From: Halanaerobiales bacterium
Lineage (GTDB): Bacteria; Bacillota; Halanaerobiia; Halanaerobiales; DTU029
Reading direction: 5' to 3'
DNA: 64,000 nt
Assembly (NCBI GenBank): GCA_029981855.1
Contig: JARRCS010000002.1
Coordinates: 62,001 to 126,000 of the forward strand
The notes below the pieces were generated by a model, which saw nothing but the letters and a program-made list of their open reading frames with translations, made no database searches and had not been told where the DNA came from. The position numbers were made by a program, and so were the translations under genes. Each line of letters begins with the position of its first letter. The first letter of the stretch is position 1. Shown here piece after piece: positions 45,238 through 53,870 of the stretch.

Positions 45238-45295
45238 TTTGTTTATTTAATAAATTAACTATCTTTATTATAGCAAATTTTCGGGTAAAAGTAAA
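45238..45295 (-). promoter_or_regulatory. Promoter and candidate operator of the gal operon
   Basis: TTTACT (45295-45290), a 17-nt spacer and TATAAT (45272-45267) lie before the regulator gene. Immediately downstream, AGTTAATTTATTAAATAAACAAA (45238-45260 region) is a near-palindrome resembling ROK/XylR operators. The operator is inferred. Confidence 0.45.
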
Positions 45296-45507
45296 GGTAA
45301 ATTTTTTCTTTTAACCCTCTTTTTTTACCCCTTTATCCTTACTGGCTGTTCATTTCAACTGGGTAAGGCTTTCTTGGTGAAATTTAAGTAACGTTATTCT
45401 GCGGCAACTCATACTATAATAGAGAATCCTTCGAACTATATAGAGAATCTTTTGGAAAGAAGGGGTAAAAAATTATTACATCATATAAATTACTGAATAA
45501 TATTTTT

Positions 45508-45879
45508 ATGGCAAAGATCCAACAATCTGCAGGCCCGGAATTATTTCAAGCACTGAATCTATCCCGGATACCAGTATACTCTCTTAAGGTCCATCTTCAG
45601 GAATTAACCCTTTTTTTTAAAAAAAGATATCTTAAGCAGGTAAAAACAATCTTTGAGGAAAACAATATCGAGCATTTATTAGAGGAAGACCTATCTGTCC
45701 TAAAGATCATGGTCAGGGATTCGGCAGAAAAACTGGCCTTCACTATTAAAGTAATCGAATTAATTAATGCTAAAAAGATTAGGCTGATTGAGGTAGATGA
45801 TTTTCAGGACAGAATTATTTTTATCTTAGAAAAAAAAGAAAGAGGAGAAATTATTAATCTCCTCAAATCTATATTTTAA
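45508..45879 (+). CDS. Orphan protein with ACT-like C-terminus, unknown
   Basis: This 123-residue protein is on the plus strand, divergent from the gal operon. I recognise no family. The C-terminal 65 residues or so (DLSVLKIMVRDSAEKLAFTIK to KERGEIINLLKSIF) have the alternating strand-helix pattern and final helix of ACT domains in aspartate kinases, but this is only a pattern resemblance. ATG 45508 has no ribosome binding site. AGAAGGGG lies upstream of in-frame ATT codons at 45472 and 45475, so an unusual start is possible. A 22-bp tandem duplication lies just upstream (45,413-45,456). Confidence 0.45.
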   Translation: MAKIQQSAGPELFQALNLSRIPVYSLKVHLQELTLFFKKRYLKQVKTIFEENNIEHLLEEDLSVLKIMVRDSAEKLAFTIKVIELINAKKIRLIEVDDFQDRIIFILEKKERGEIINLLKSIF

Positions 45880-45922
45880 TATCGTCTTGTTTAAAGACCG
45901 TTCTCCTTTGTACCTGGCTTTT

Positions 45923-47026
45923 TTAAACAATAAATTCTCCATCCTGATAGATTAACTCCCCATCGGCATAGATCCTACCACCTTTTTTCATATCACAGAG
46001 CATATCCCAGTGAATTGAAGAAATATTCTTGGCTCCGGTTTCCGGATAACTCCTGCCCAGGGCCAGGTGAATGGTGCCGCCAATCTTTTCATCAAATAAC
46101 ATATTCCGGCTGAAGGTCTTAATGCCATAATTACAGCCGATAGCAACCTCACCAACATAGCGGGCACCTTCATCAGTATCCAGCAGGGTCTGTAGTAACT
46201 TTTCACCTTTTGCAGCACTGGCCTCAATAACTTTGCCATCTTTAAAGGTAAGACGGATATCCTCAATTTCCCTTCCCTGAAAAATACCGGGAAAAGAAAA
46301 GCGGATATGACCCTCTACAGAGTCCTCAACCGGACCGGTAAAGACCTCTCCTCCGGGGTAGTTTTCCTTACCCTGGTCAGCAACCCAGGTACGTCCCCCT
46401 GTCTTGCACTTTAAATTAGTATCCTCGGAAACAAAATGTAACTCTGATTTAGTATTCAGGATTTCGGCAATCCTCTTCAGTTCATTACCAAATTCCTCCC
46501 AGTAGGCCACAGGGTCTTCCTTATCTAGATGACAGGCCTTGAAGACAAACTCCTCATATTCAGCCAGGGACATTTGGGCTTCCTGGGCATCAGCCAGGGT
46601 CGGAAATTGACAGATATTCCAGTGCAGTTCCCCCGCACCGGTCCTTTTCATAAAGATATCCATTATCTCCTGATTGGCCTTTGTATTGATTTTGATCTTC
46701 TCGGGGTCAACACCGGTTAAACCTTTTGTATTATAATTTCCTCTTATGTAGATCCGGGCATCCATATTTTGATAGAGGTATTTGAGAAAAGGTGACTGAT
46801 ATTTTAACTGTTCTATAGAGGCATTTTTATAAAAGATCTCCTCCTGCCCTTCAAAGCTGGTTAGTACTAAAGGATGCCCGCCTGCAGCCAGAACCTCCTT
46901 ATAGACGGCTTTAATAAGGGGTTCGGTAATCATATTTCCCTGAATAACCACGGACTGACCTGCTTCTACCCCAAGTGAGTAATTTACAAGAACCTTCGCA
47001 TATTTTTCCAGCATGGGATTAATCAT
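45923..47026 (-). CDS. M29-family aminopeptidase
   Basis: This thermophilic-type metal aminopeptidase (AmpS/PepS/aminopeptidase T family) removes N-terminal residues from peptides. NYSLGVEAGQSVVIQGNMITEPL at the start, then GRTWVADQGKENYPGGEVFTGPVEDSVEG with metal-binding Glu residues, and LALGRSYPETGAKNISSIHWDML near the end are characteristic. The length of 367 residues is normal. It begins 12 nt after the DUF2089-partner gene. Confidence 0.9.
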   Translation of the reverse strand: MINPMLEKYAKVLVNYSLGVEAGQSVVIQGNMITEPLIKAVYKEVLAAGGHPLVLTSFEGQEEIFYKNASIEQLKYQSPFLKYLYQNMDARIYIRGNYNTKGLTGVDPEKIKINTKANQEIMDIFMKRTGAGELHWNICQFPTLADAQEAQMSLAEYEEFVFKACHLDKEDPVAYWEEFGNELKRIAEILNTKSELHFVSEDTNLKCKTGGRTWVADQGKENYPGGEVFTGPVEDSVEGHIRFSFPGIFQGREIEDIRLTFKDGKVIEASAAKGEKLLQTLLDTDEGARYVGEVAIGCNYGIKTFSRNMLFDEKIGGTIHLALGRSYPETGAKNISSIHWDMLCDMKKGGRIYADGELIYQDGEFIV

Positions 47027-47038
47027 GAAATCAACTCC

Positions 47039-47407
47039 TTATTCAACTTTTATAACTACTCTGGTATCTCCGTCATTGATATTAACCAGGGTCTGGGTTT
47101 CTTCTAGATCACCCTCTACTGAGTTTAAGAGTTCTTCAAGGTTTATCTCCTGTTCATTCAGACTATCCTTGGCACTCTTCGGCATAAATTTCAGCGCTGT
47201 TTTGGCCAGGGAAAAGGGAATGGATATATCGACCTTCTCCTCCCCCTCTTCATCCACCAGGATTTTAATAAATCTGGCCTTTCCCTTTTTAACCTCCCTT
47301 TCTTTTTCCGGAGCAGCATTGAGAGTATTTAATAACTCATCTGCTTCCTCGACAGAAATCTTTCCTTCTTCCAACATCTTCAGTATTCTGATCCTCTCTT
47401 CATTCAA
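47039..47407 (-). CDS. SHOCT-like/DUF2089-partner protein
   Basis: This 122-residue protein opens with a short helical module, ERIRILKMLEEGKISVEEADELLNTL, that also ends the neighbouring DUF2089 protein (LERGEISSQEAVKLLQKI). The rest is a small mixed domain, with RFIKILVDEEGEEKVDISIPF and INDGDTRVVIKVE, as in YvlB-like proteins. Such pairs behave as regulators of envelope genes in Firmicutes, but no direct evidence is available here. Confidence 0.6.
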   Translation of the reverse strand: MNEERIRILKMLEEGKISVEEADELLNTLNAAPEKEREVKKGKARFIKILVDEEGEEKVDISIPFSLAKTALKFMPKSAKDSLNEQEINLEELLNSVEGDLEETQTLVNINDGDTRVVIKVE

Positions 47408-47420
47408 TTAGATCCCTCCC

Positions 47421-47798
47421 CTAAATTTTCTGCAATAACTTCACAGCTTCCTGTGAACTAATCTCTCCTCTTTCCAGTGAATCCAGAATCTCCTTCCTCT
47501 TGGCCGCCGAGCTATCATCAGGGCTATCCTGCACACTATAACCTAATGCCTCGATAACATCATCTAATTTATTCCTAACTGTGGGGTAGGATATCCCCAT
47601 CTCCCGCTCAACCTCTTTAATATTTCCCCTTGATTTAATAAAAACCTCGACAAAGTGTAACTGCTCAGAATTCAGGCGAGAAAATTTATCGAGTCTAAAG
47701 TTACCGCTGATCGATGTCTGGCAACTGGGACATTTTAAGGTGGTTATTCTGAGATTATCTCCACAAACCGGACATTTACCGAGTAATTTATTGGCCAT
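47421..47798 (-). CDS. DUF2089 zinc-ribbon regulator
   Basis: This 125-residue protein has a zinc ribbon with CPVCGDNL and CPSCQ at residues 9-28, then an HTH-like REMGISYPTVRNKLDDVIEALGY. The C-terminal helical module is shared with the next gene. DUF2089 is a predicted transcription regulator family. It is the first gene of a small operon with a near-perfect promoter. Confidence 0.75.
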   Translation of the reverse strand: MANKLLGKCPVCGDNLRITTLKCPSCQTSISGNFRLDKFSRLNSEQLHFVEVFIKSRGNIKEVEREMGISYPTVRNKLDDVIEALGYSVQDSPDDSSAAKRKEILDSLERGEISSQEAVKLLQKI

Positions 47799-47897
47799 GG
47801 TTTTCCCTGGTTTTTAAAACCTATGCAAACTTAAGTATAGTCGTACCAACCAGGTCTTTCACCACCTTTCTTTTTAATTAAACTTCCGTACATTAAT

Positions 47898-47926
47898 ATT
47901 ATAAATCAATACATAAAATATGTCAA
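47898..47926 (-). promoter_or_regulatory. Sigma-A promoter of the DUF2089 operon
   Basis: TTGACA (47926-47921), a 17-nt spacer and TATAAT (47903-47898) are a consensus match. The rest of the 307-bp gap to spoIIM is very AT-rich (about 47,930-48,060) and shows no gene. Confidence 0.88.
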
Positions 47927-48063
47927 GTGTATCTTTAATATTTATTAAAATTATAATTAAATATTTTAATATCTCTCTAATATATTTTATTGATTTTTAA
48001 TATAAAACAACATGACCTATTTGGGCCTCATATCAATGGAATTTATTGAATAATTTACCAAAG

Positions 48064-48092
48064 ATTAAAGAAAACCTGCCATTAAGGCAGGT
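48064..48092 (-). terminator. Terminator of spoIIM
   Basis: ACCTGCC/GGCAGGT with a 5-nt loop, followed by TTTCTTTAATCTTT on the minus strand. Confidence 0.75.
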
Positions 48093-48106
48093 AGAATAAT
48101 AATAGT

Positions 48107-48712
48107 TTAATATATTAACCTGAGCACTAGTTTAAATAGAAAGGGACTGGCATAGGTTTCAATTAACGAACCGCCCAGTAGAATACCAGCCAGAAGTACC
48201 ATCTCCATAGTATAGGTGATAAAGTCCTGAAAGTTAAGCCTTTCCCTACCGCGGTAATACTTTATTATTCTAACACTGAAATATATCCCGATAACAGCGG
48301 CCAGAATATAGGCAGGAATGATTAAAACATTTTGGGGAAAGATTGCCGACAGAGCAACAAAGATCCCCTTATAACTGTATTCACTGACCAGGAAACCAAC
48401 GGTGAAACCCAGAACAAAACCCTTGAAAAAGATCAGCACGGTGATCAAAGGCATGATAATAACCGAGAGACCAAAAGCCCAGATAATAAAAATATTTAGC
48501 AGGTTAAACTTGATACTCTCACTGACCAGGCTTTTCTGATTATATTCAAGTCCTTCCAAGCCCTTCATAAAGTCATTAAAGTAATTAAAGAGATTATTTT
48601 TAACGCTATATTCCAGAGTCTTAACGGCAATAGCCCCGAAACCTATCCCCAGGATAAAGATAACAACCACAAAGGTAAGCAGTGGCAACCTATTTCTTAC
48701 AAAAGAGTTCAT
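48107..48712 (-). CDS. spoIIM: Stage II sporulation protein M
   Basis: SpoIIM is an integral membrane part of the SpoIID-IIM-IIP complex that drives engulfment. The 201-residue protein has about five membrane helices, with FNLLNIFIIWAFGLSVIIMPL and FFKGFVLGFTVGFLVSEYSYKG in the middle and a helix before the end. It is monocistronic, ahead of a terminator. Confidence 0.9.
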   Translation of the reverse strand: MNSFVRNRLPLLTFVVVIFILGIGFGAIAVKTLEYSVKNNLFNYFNDFMKGLEGLEYNQKSLVSESIKFNLLNIFIIWAFGLSVIIMPLITVLIFFKGFVLGFTVGFLVSEYSYKGIFVALSAIFPQNVLIIPAYILAAVIGIYFSVRIIKYYRGRERLNFQDFITYTMEMVLLAGILLGGSLIETYASPFLFKLVLRLIY

Positions 48713-48770
48713 ATCCAGCCCCCCGAAAAATTACCTGTTTAATACTATGCAGCAGGGGGACAAGATATAC

Positions 48771-49457
48771 TCATTCCATATTTAAAAAACCCTCCTTTAA
48801 GATCTCCTGAGCGATATACTGGGCAGCCTGAACATCCTCTATTGAGTTAGAGCTTGCAGCTACAACGGTTATTCCCCTTTTAAATTTTACGGCCTTCTTA
48901 ATCGCTCTTTCAACCGCTACCCGGGCAGGTTGAGAGCCCTTCATCCCCTTTGTTCTAGCTACAGTTCCGGTAATCACCTCCGGGGCACCGTAATTATAGG
49001 CGGCATCAAAGGCTGAACCACCTGCCGGGCTAACGATTACCAGAATCCTGTCCTTAAAATCAACCAGCTCCACTACTTCTCTGCCGATATTGGGAATTAC
49101 CTTAATCAGCTTGGCGCCGGCCCTCTCTATCCCTTTGAGAACCTGTTTAATATCATTCCTTTGCCCCTCTTCAACAATATATCTGGGTTCGGCCGCTACA
49201 ATTACACCTGTATCATGTTTCAGGGCCTTTTTACCGGCATAATAACCGATCTTCTCAGGATTAACGGTTACCGGCACCTTATGCTGATCCGGGGAAGCCC
49301 CCAAAACATCGATAGCACCGGCCTCCAGGGCCGCCTCTGCGGTTGTTGACATATCGATAACATCTACTATCATTACCACATTCCCCTGGCGGGCCGCTGC
49401 TGCCGCCCCTGAGGCATTAAAGGATATATTAAGGGTTTTAACCCATAACTTTACCAT
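48771..49457 (-). CDS. Conserved hypothetical, ComB-like pattern
   Basis: This 228-residue protein starts at ATG 49457, preceded by GGAGGTGGTATTT. I cannot name it securely. The segment VVMIVDVIDMSTTAEAALEAGA resembles the opening strand-helix of 2-phosphosulfolactate phosphatase (ComB) folds, and SPAGGSAFDAAYNYGAPEVITG near residue 150 is a Gly-rich loop. It overlaps the EndoQ-like gene by 20 nt, so the two are coupled. A phosphatase role is a guess. Confidence 0.45.
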   Translation of the reverse strand: MVKLWVKTLNISFNASGAAAAARQGNVVMIVDVIDMSTTAEAALEAGAIDVLGASPDQHKVPVTVNPEKIGYYAGKKALKHDTGVIVAAEPRYIVEEGQRNDIKQVLKGIERAGAKLIKVIPNIGREVVELVDFKDRILVIVSPAGGSAFDAAYNYGAPEVITGTVARTKGMKGSQPARVAVERAIKKAVKFKRGITVVAASSNSIEDVQAAQYIAQEILKEGFLNME

Positions 49458-50619
49458 AAATACCACCTCCACCAGGTTTAATCTCCGCTTTCCCCGAGCG
49501 GGCCCTTGCTATATTCTCTGCTACCCGGGGATTAACGATGCTCTTCAACTCATCTATTTCCACCCTGTGCAGAATATTCATCTCCGTACCGAAGTTCTCC
49601 AGCAGTAATTTCAGGGTTTTAGACCCGACCCCGGGGACATCGGTTAGCGGGACCTGGTGAATATAGGGCGGACGCCCTTCGGGTGACTCGGATTTATCCC
49701 GGTCAGCAATCTTTAAGATCCTATCTTTGACCCCGATGATCAGGTCCTCTTTACCGCAAAGCGGGCAGGTATAAACCGGGCTGTTCAGAGGAAAACTCTC
49801 CTCACATTGCAGACAGTAAGAACGGTGGTATTTGCCCAGTCTGGGATCGAGGCCGTAATTGGAAACAACTTCACGGCCTGCTTTTCCCTCCAGGGCCAGT
49901 TTAAACTCCTTAAAATTCAACTTCTCCATCCTGAGCTGATTATATTCACGGGCTATCTTACCGAGGGAATGGGCGTCGGAATTGCTGATAAAGGTTTTAT
50001 CCCTTAATTCAGCCAGGTAATCGGCCAGTTCGGTATCAGCACTTAAACCCAGCTCAATTGCCGGGATCTTCTTCCATTCCTCAGCAGAGAACACCTCCCG
50101 GTAGGATGTAAAGGAACGGCCGTAAAAACTCTTATGGGGGGTAAAGGCATGGGCGGGAACCAGGATCCCCCCGGTACTATCAACTATCTGCAGAATCTGG
50201 CCACCGTTTAAACCGGTTGACTGGGAGCTTAAGTTAATATTGGTAATATACTGTTTCATGATATCGCTAAATTCCTTGAGCTCTTCTAAATGGGGAAAAT
50301 AGGCCAGATAATGGGCCTGACCGCCATTCTCCTCCCGGCTCTCTACCTCGGCCCCCAGAATTACAACCAGATGGTCATGATATTTAATACCACCCTCAGG
50401 TAGTTCTACCATCTCTCCCCTGGCTAACAGATTCTCTATATCCCTGATTACTACCGGGGAAGCGCAGTCGATGATCCCAACCATATCCAGGCCCTTTCTC
50501 CCTGCTGATTCCTCCAGGATATTGGCAAAGTTCAGCTGCCTGGAGGCAGTAATTTTTACCGGTTCCCCCTTCTCTCCTGCACCGATATGAATATGTAGAT
50601 CTGCAAAATAGTTCTCCAT
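49438..50619 (-). CDS. Endonuclease Q-like PHP-domain nuclease
   Basis: EndoQ cuts DNA 5' of deaminated bases such as uracil and hypoxanthine. The N-terminal PHP domain shows FADLHIHIG at 5-13, IIDCASPVV, VVILGAEVES, VPAHAFTPHKS and FISNSDAHSLG, which hold the metal ligands. A zinc ribbon follows (CLQCEESF and CPLCGKED), then a helix-hairpin-helix VPGVGSKTLKLLLENFG. The three-part order and 393 residues fit the family (TIGR00375-type). It overlaps nudF by one base and the following gene by 20 nt. Confidence 0.8.
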   Translation of the reverse strand: MENYFADLHIHIGAGEKGEPVKITASRQLNFANILEESAGRKGLDMVGIIDCASPVVIRDIENLLARGEMVELPEGGIKYHDHLVVILGAEVESREENGGQAHYLAYFPHLEELKEFSDIMKQYITNINLSSQSTGLNGGQILQIVDSTGGILVPAHAFTPHKSFYGRSFTSYREVFSAEEWKKIPAIELGLSADTELADYLAELRDKTFISNSDAHSLGKIAREYNQLRMEKLNFKEFKLALEGKAGREVVSNYGLDPRLGKYHRSYCLQCEESFPLNSPVYTCPLCGKEDLIIGVKDRILKIADRDKSESPEGRPPYIHQVPLTDVPGVGSKTLKLLLENFGTEMNILHRVEIDELKSIVNPRVAENIARARSGKAEIKPGGGGIYGKVMG

Positions 50620-51152
50620 TAATAATCCCCTCTGAGAAAATATAATAACCCCATGATAGTCTTCCCATCCTTAATCCTGCCGGTTTTAATATTTTTAATG
50701 ATCTCATCCTTTTTGATTCGATGGACCCTGATAATCTCATCTTCATCGGGATTTATACCTACCTCCTTCAGCTCTCTGGCCAAAAAGAGATGCAGAACTT
50801 CATCGGTAAAGCCCGGAGAGGTATAAAAAGGAAAAAGATACTCCATTTTTCCGGCCTGAAAACCGGTCTCCTCAATCAGTTCCCTCCTGGCAGAAGATAA
50901 GGGTTCCTCACCTGGCTCCAGCTTGCCGGCCGGTAATTCCAGCAAGGTCTCTTCCACAGGCTTCCTGAACTGCTCAACCAGTAAAACCTCACTCTTATTA
51001 GTTACGGGAATGATCGTTACACCACCGGGGTGCTCAACCACCTCCCTGGTCGAAACGGTACCATTAGGCAGTTTAACCTCATCGACCCTAAGATTAATAA
51101 TCTTACCCTGATATATATCCCTGGAACTTATTGTCTCTTCTATAAAATCCAT
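50619..51152 (-). CDS. nudF: ADP-ribose pyrophosphatase (Nudix)
   Basis: This hydrolyses ADP-ribose to AMP and ribose-5-phosphate. The 177-residue Nudix protein has the full box GKLEPGEEPLSSARRELIEETGF with RRELIEETGF as the metal helix and LLVEQFRKPVEETLLELPAG before it. It lies in an operon between the DUF3866 and EndoQ-like genes, a common arrangement in Clostridia. Confidence 0.92.
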   Translation of the reverse strand: MDFIEETISSRDIYQGKIINLRVDEVKLPNGTVSTREVVEHPGGVTIIPVTNKSEVLLVEQFRKPVEETLLELPAGKLEPGEEPLSSARRELIEETGFQAGKMEYLFPFYTSPGFTDEVLHLFLARELKEVGINPDEDEIIRVHRIKKDEIIKNIKTGRIKDGKTIMGLLYFLRGDY

Positions 51153-51156
51153 AGGC

Positions 51157-52245
51157 TCACTCCTTTATTAAATTCTCTAATCTATAGACTGCCAGACCTG
51201 CTGTAATAAAAAAGAGCGGGTCATCCGCCAGTCTTCTCCCCATGCTGTAAAAGTTAAAACCACTCTCTTCGAGAACCCCGGCCACTTCATCTATCCGGTA
51301 AAAAAAGATATCATGTCGCTGTAAAAGCCCGTTTTCTTCCAGCTGGCTTTGTAATAAATCATGCTCGGGTAAGGCCAACTCAACCCGGTTATCAATTAAA
51401 TCCTTTAAAAGGGTTACCGAATGATGGCTCAGGCCGTAATGGCGCCGCCGTTTATCGGCAAAACTGACCCGGGGCACAATAATGCTTCTACCCTGCAATA
51501 TCCGGACAGCATAATTAATAAAGGCATTCTCTACCCCGCTAAAACCGAGCCTTGTTCCCGTACCGGCAATTCCGGGCCCCATACCTGCTATGATCAGATC
51601 TCCTCCAGCAACCTCCCTGGCAGCAGCCAGGGCAGTAAAGATATTAATTGCCTCAAAATCCCCGCCGAAAGCCTGACCGGCAGTAATAGTCCTGTCGAGA
51701 AACCCCCTCTCGAGCAAATTCCTGACCAGATCGCTTAGTTCAAGGGTCAAACTTCCGCCCTCGCTCATAATATAAACAACCCTCTTTTTTGGGTAAAGTT
51801 TCTTAAAGACAATTGCCAGCGGGGCCAGCAGACTATGTAGGGGTATAATGACTACCGGGTGGCCACCGAGGTCTTTAAAATTTTTGATTACCTCATGATG
51901 AGGGCTCTCTTTTTCTTCCACACTCAAGGTTCTCACCTGGAGAGGAGTATATCTCAATTTCATGATATGGCCGGAGGTTTTTTGCCCGGGTTTTTCCTGA
52001 GGCCCCTTCCCCTGATTAGTCAGGTTACAGCTGACAAAATGGTAACCACCTGTACCCAGTTTAAGCTCCACAGCGGTAGTATTTAACATAACCCTGTCAC
52101 CGGAATTTACCTCACCGGTCAGGACCGGGTAGTTAATCGCTTTAGCTCTTCCCTCACCGGGGATACTGACCTCAAGAAGGGTCATCCCCGGATACTCTTT
52201 AATAATTTTGAGAACCTCTCCTGTTTTCAGGGATAGATCGTACAT
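51157..52245 (-). CDS. DUF3866 family protein
   Basis: This 362-residue protein belongs to DUF3866, which has no known activity. An N-terminal beta-rich part (ITGEVNSGDRVMLNTTAVELKLGTGGYHFV-like region, about residues 45-75) is followed by a larger alpha/beta part with VVYIMSEGGSLTLELSDLV and IIAGMGPGIAGTGTRLGFSG. It is the first gene of a run with nudF and EndoQ. Confidence 0.8.
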   Translation of the reverse strand: MYDLSLKTGEVLKIIKEYPGMTLLEVSIPGEGRAKAINYPVLTGEVNSGDRVMLNTTAVELKLGTGGYHFVSCNLTNQGKGPQEKPGQKTSGHIMKLRYTPLQVRTLSVEEKESPHHEVIKNFKDLGGHPVVIIPLHSLLAPLAIVFKKLYPKKRVVYIMSEGGSLTLELSDLVRNLLERGFLDRTITAGQAFGGDFEAINIFTALAAAREVAGGDLIIAGMGPGIAGTGTRLGFSGVENAFINYAVRILQGRSIIVPRVSFADKRRRHYGLSHHSVTLLKDLIDNRVELALPEHDLLQSQLEENGLLQRHDIFFYRIDEVAGVLEESGFNFYSMGRRLADDPLFFITAGLAVYRLENLIKE

Positions 52246-52307
52246 CCTATTTTAATCCTTTACTAAAAATGTAATCCTCTAAACTGTAGATATTTTAGTA
52301 AATTTTG

Positions 52308-52448
52308 GAACAAATTGGCCTTTAGCCATAATTAAAAATCAAATTTTCATTACATATCATGGTTTCCTTGGCATTAAAAGAGTCCTGGTAAAACAAATCT
52401 AAACTAATTAAAAATTATCTACTGAATCAAAAAACATTTATTTATATT
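52308..52448 (+). repeat. Decayed composite repeat C+B next to a repeat A arm
   Basis: GAACAAATTGGCC and AAAAATCAAATTTT (C part), then TACATATCATGGTTTCCTTGGCAT (B remnant), lie at about 52,308-52,376. CTGAATCAAAAAACATTTATTTATATT (52,422-52,448) is the right arm of repeat A and encodes the last codons of the M20 peptidase (Glu-Tyr-Lys-stop). The 192-bp gap holds nothing else. Confidence 0.5.
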
Positions 52449-53559
52449 CTTTACTGTTTTTAATAATATTAATAGTAAACTCAACTAACCTTACCAGGTT
52501 CTCGATCTTAACCCTTTCATCAGTTGAATGAACCTTTTCCATACCTGTACCTAGGTTTACTGTAGGTAATCCCCGTTGATTAAAGATATTGGCATCACTT
52601 CCTCCCCCGCTTACCATATATTTAACAGGTATTCCTAACCGGGCTGCCGAATTAGCAACCAGTCTTATTATATCACTTTCTCTATCTAAAACAAAACCGG
52701 AATATAGTCTTTCTATCTCAAAATTTACCTGACCGTGATATTTAGCTGCAGCCCTCTCGATTATAGTCTGCATATGCTCTTGCTGTCTCAAGAGATTCTC
52801 TTCCCGGTGGCTTCTGATCTCACCCTCCAGTTCAACCAGGTCAGGGACGATATTGATAGCCCTACCGCCCTTGATAACCCCGATATTGACTGTAGTCTCC
52901 TCATCAACCCGGCCGAGTTTCATCTCTGATATAGCTTTACTGGCTATCTTGATGGCATTTATCCCTTCCTCAGGATTCATTCCGGCATGGGCAGCCCTAC
53001 CCCTGATAACAGCATTAAACTTTACCTGAGAAGGTGCCTGATAAACTATTGTTCCCACATCACCATCAACATCATAAACGAACCCATAATCAGCCTTTAG
53101 TTCGGAGGGGTCAAGCTCCTTGGCCCCCAGCAGTCCTACCTCCTCCGCCACCGAAAAAATAACCTTCAGCGGGCCATGTGCGATCCCATTCTCCTTCAGA
53201 ATCTTCAGGGCTTCGATAATCGAGGTAATCCCAATGACATCATCCCCTGCCAAAATAGTATTTCCCTCGCTCATAATATAATTATCCCTGATTACTGGCT
53301 TAATACCTCTGCCGGGCTCCACCCGGTCCATATGGGCCGATAAAATCAAGACCGGATAATTACTGCTTCCGGAGAATTCGGCAATCAGGTTCCCGGCACT
53401 TCCCTGAATCCTCTCTCCGGTATTATCCTCCCTGACCTTTCCGCCCAGGGTTTTAAGTTCTTCAGTCAAACGGTCGGCCATTAACCGTTCCTCCCGGGAA
53501 ACACTATCTATCTGAACCAGTTCCATAAAAAGCTTTATCAATCTATCTCTATTTACCAT
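52438..53559 (-). CDS. M20-family tripeptide/dipeptide peptidase (PepT-like)
   Basis: This zinc aminopeptidase of the M20 family (TIGR01883/PepT-like) has 373 residues. Metal ligands are seen in LSAHMDRVEPGRGI (His), ILAGDDVIGITSIIEAL (Asp), SVAEEVGLLGAKEL (Glu-Glu) and YDVDG (Asp), with VHSTDE (last His) near the end. A dimerisation lid lies between about 180 and 290, with AAHAGMNPEEGINAIKIAS. It is a single gene; the stop codon lies in a repeat A arm. Confidence 0.88.
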   Translation of the reverse strand: MVNRDRLIKLFMELVQIDSVSREERLMADRLTEELKTLGGKVREDNTGERIQGSAGNLIAEFSGSSNYPVLILSAHMDRVEPGRGIKPVIRDNYIMSEGNTILAGDDVIGITSIIEALKILKENGIAHGPLKVIFSVAEEVGLLGAKELDPSELKADYGFVYDVDGDVGTIVYQAPSQVKFNAVIRGRAAHAGMNPEEGINAIKIASKAISEMKLGRVDEETTVNIGVIKGGRAINIVPDLVELEGEIRSHREENLLRQQEHMQTIIERAAAKYHGQVNFEIERLYSGFVLDRESDIIRLVANSAARLGIPVKYMVSGGGSDANIFNQRGLPTVNLGTGMEKVHSTDERVKIENLVRLVEFTINIIKNSKEYK

Positions 53560-53728
53560 CCGGAATCCCCCTTAATCCCTTGCAGCCCAAACCGGTACTA
53601 TATCATCTTATAAATTCAACATAAATAATAAAATTCCTTCTATTATATATAACCCTGTTTTTGCAGGACAAATCAAGTAGGGTAAAAAGGCTTCTTTCAA
53701 CCTATCGACTCAGCAGACATGCCAGGCA

Positions 53729-53760
53729 AACAAAAAGCCAGGTCAGTTAAGACCTGGCTT
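53729..53760 (-). terminator. Terminator of the ptb-VOR operon
   Basis: AAGCCAGGTC/GACCTGGCTT with a 6-nt loop is followed by TTTGTTTG on the minus strand. It ends the long branched-chain operon. The rest of 53,560-53,870 shows only a candidate promoter for the M20 gene (TTGTCC, 18 nt, TATAAT near 53,645-53,675). Confidence 0.85.
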
Positions 53761-53870
53761 AAGGTTTACAATTACTCACATCATATTTACATATATTAAC
53801 ATCAGAAATATCGGTCCAGTAAACCCTTTAACATGCCTGGCATGCCGGGACTCATCTTCTGAATGCTTCA

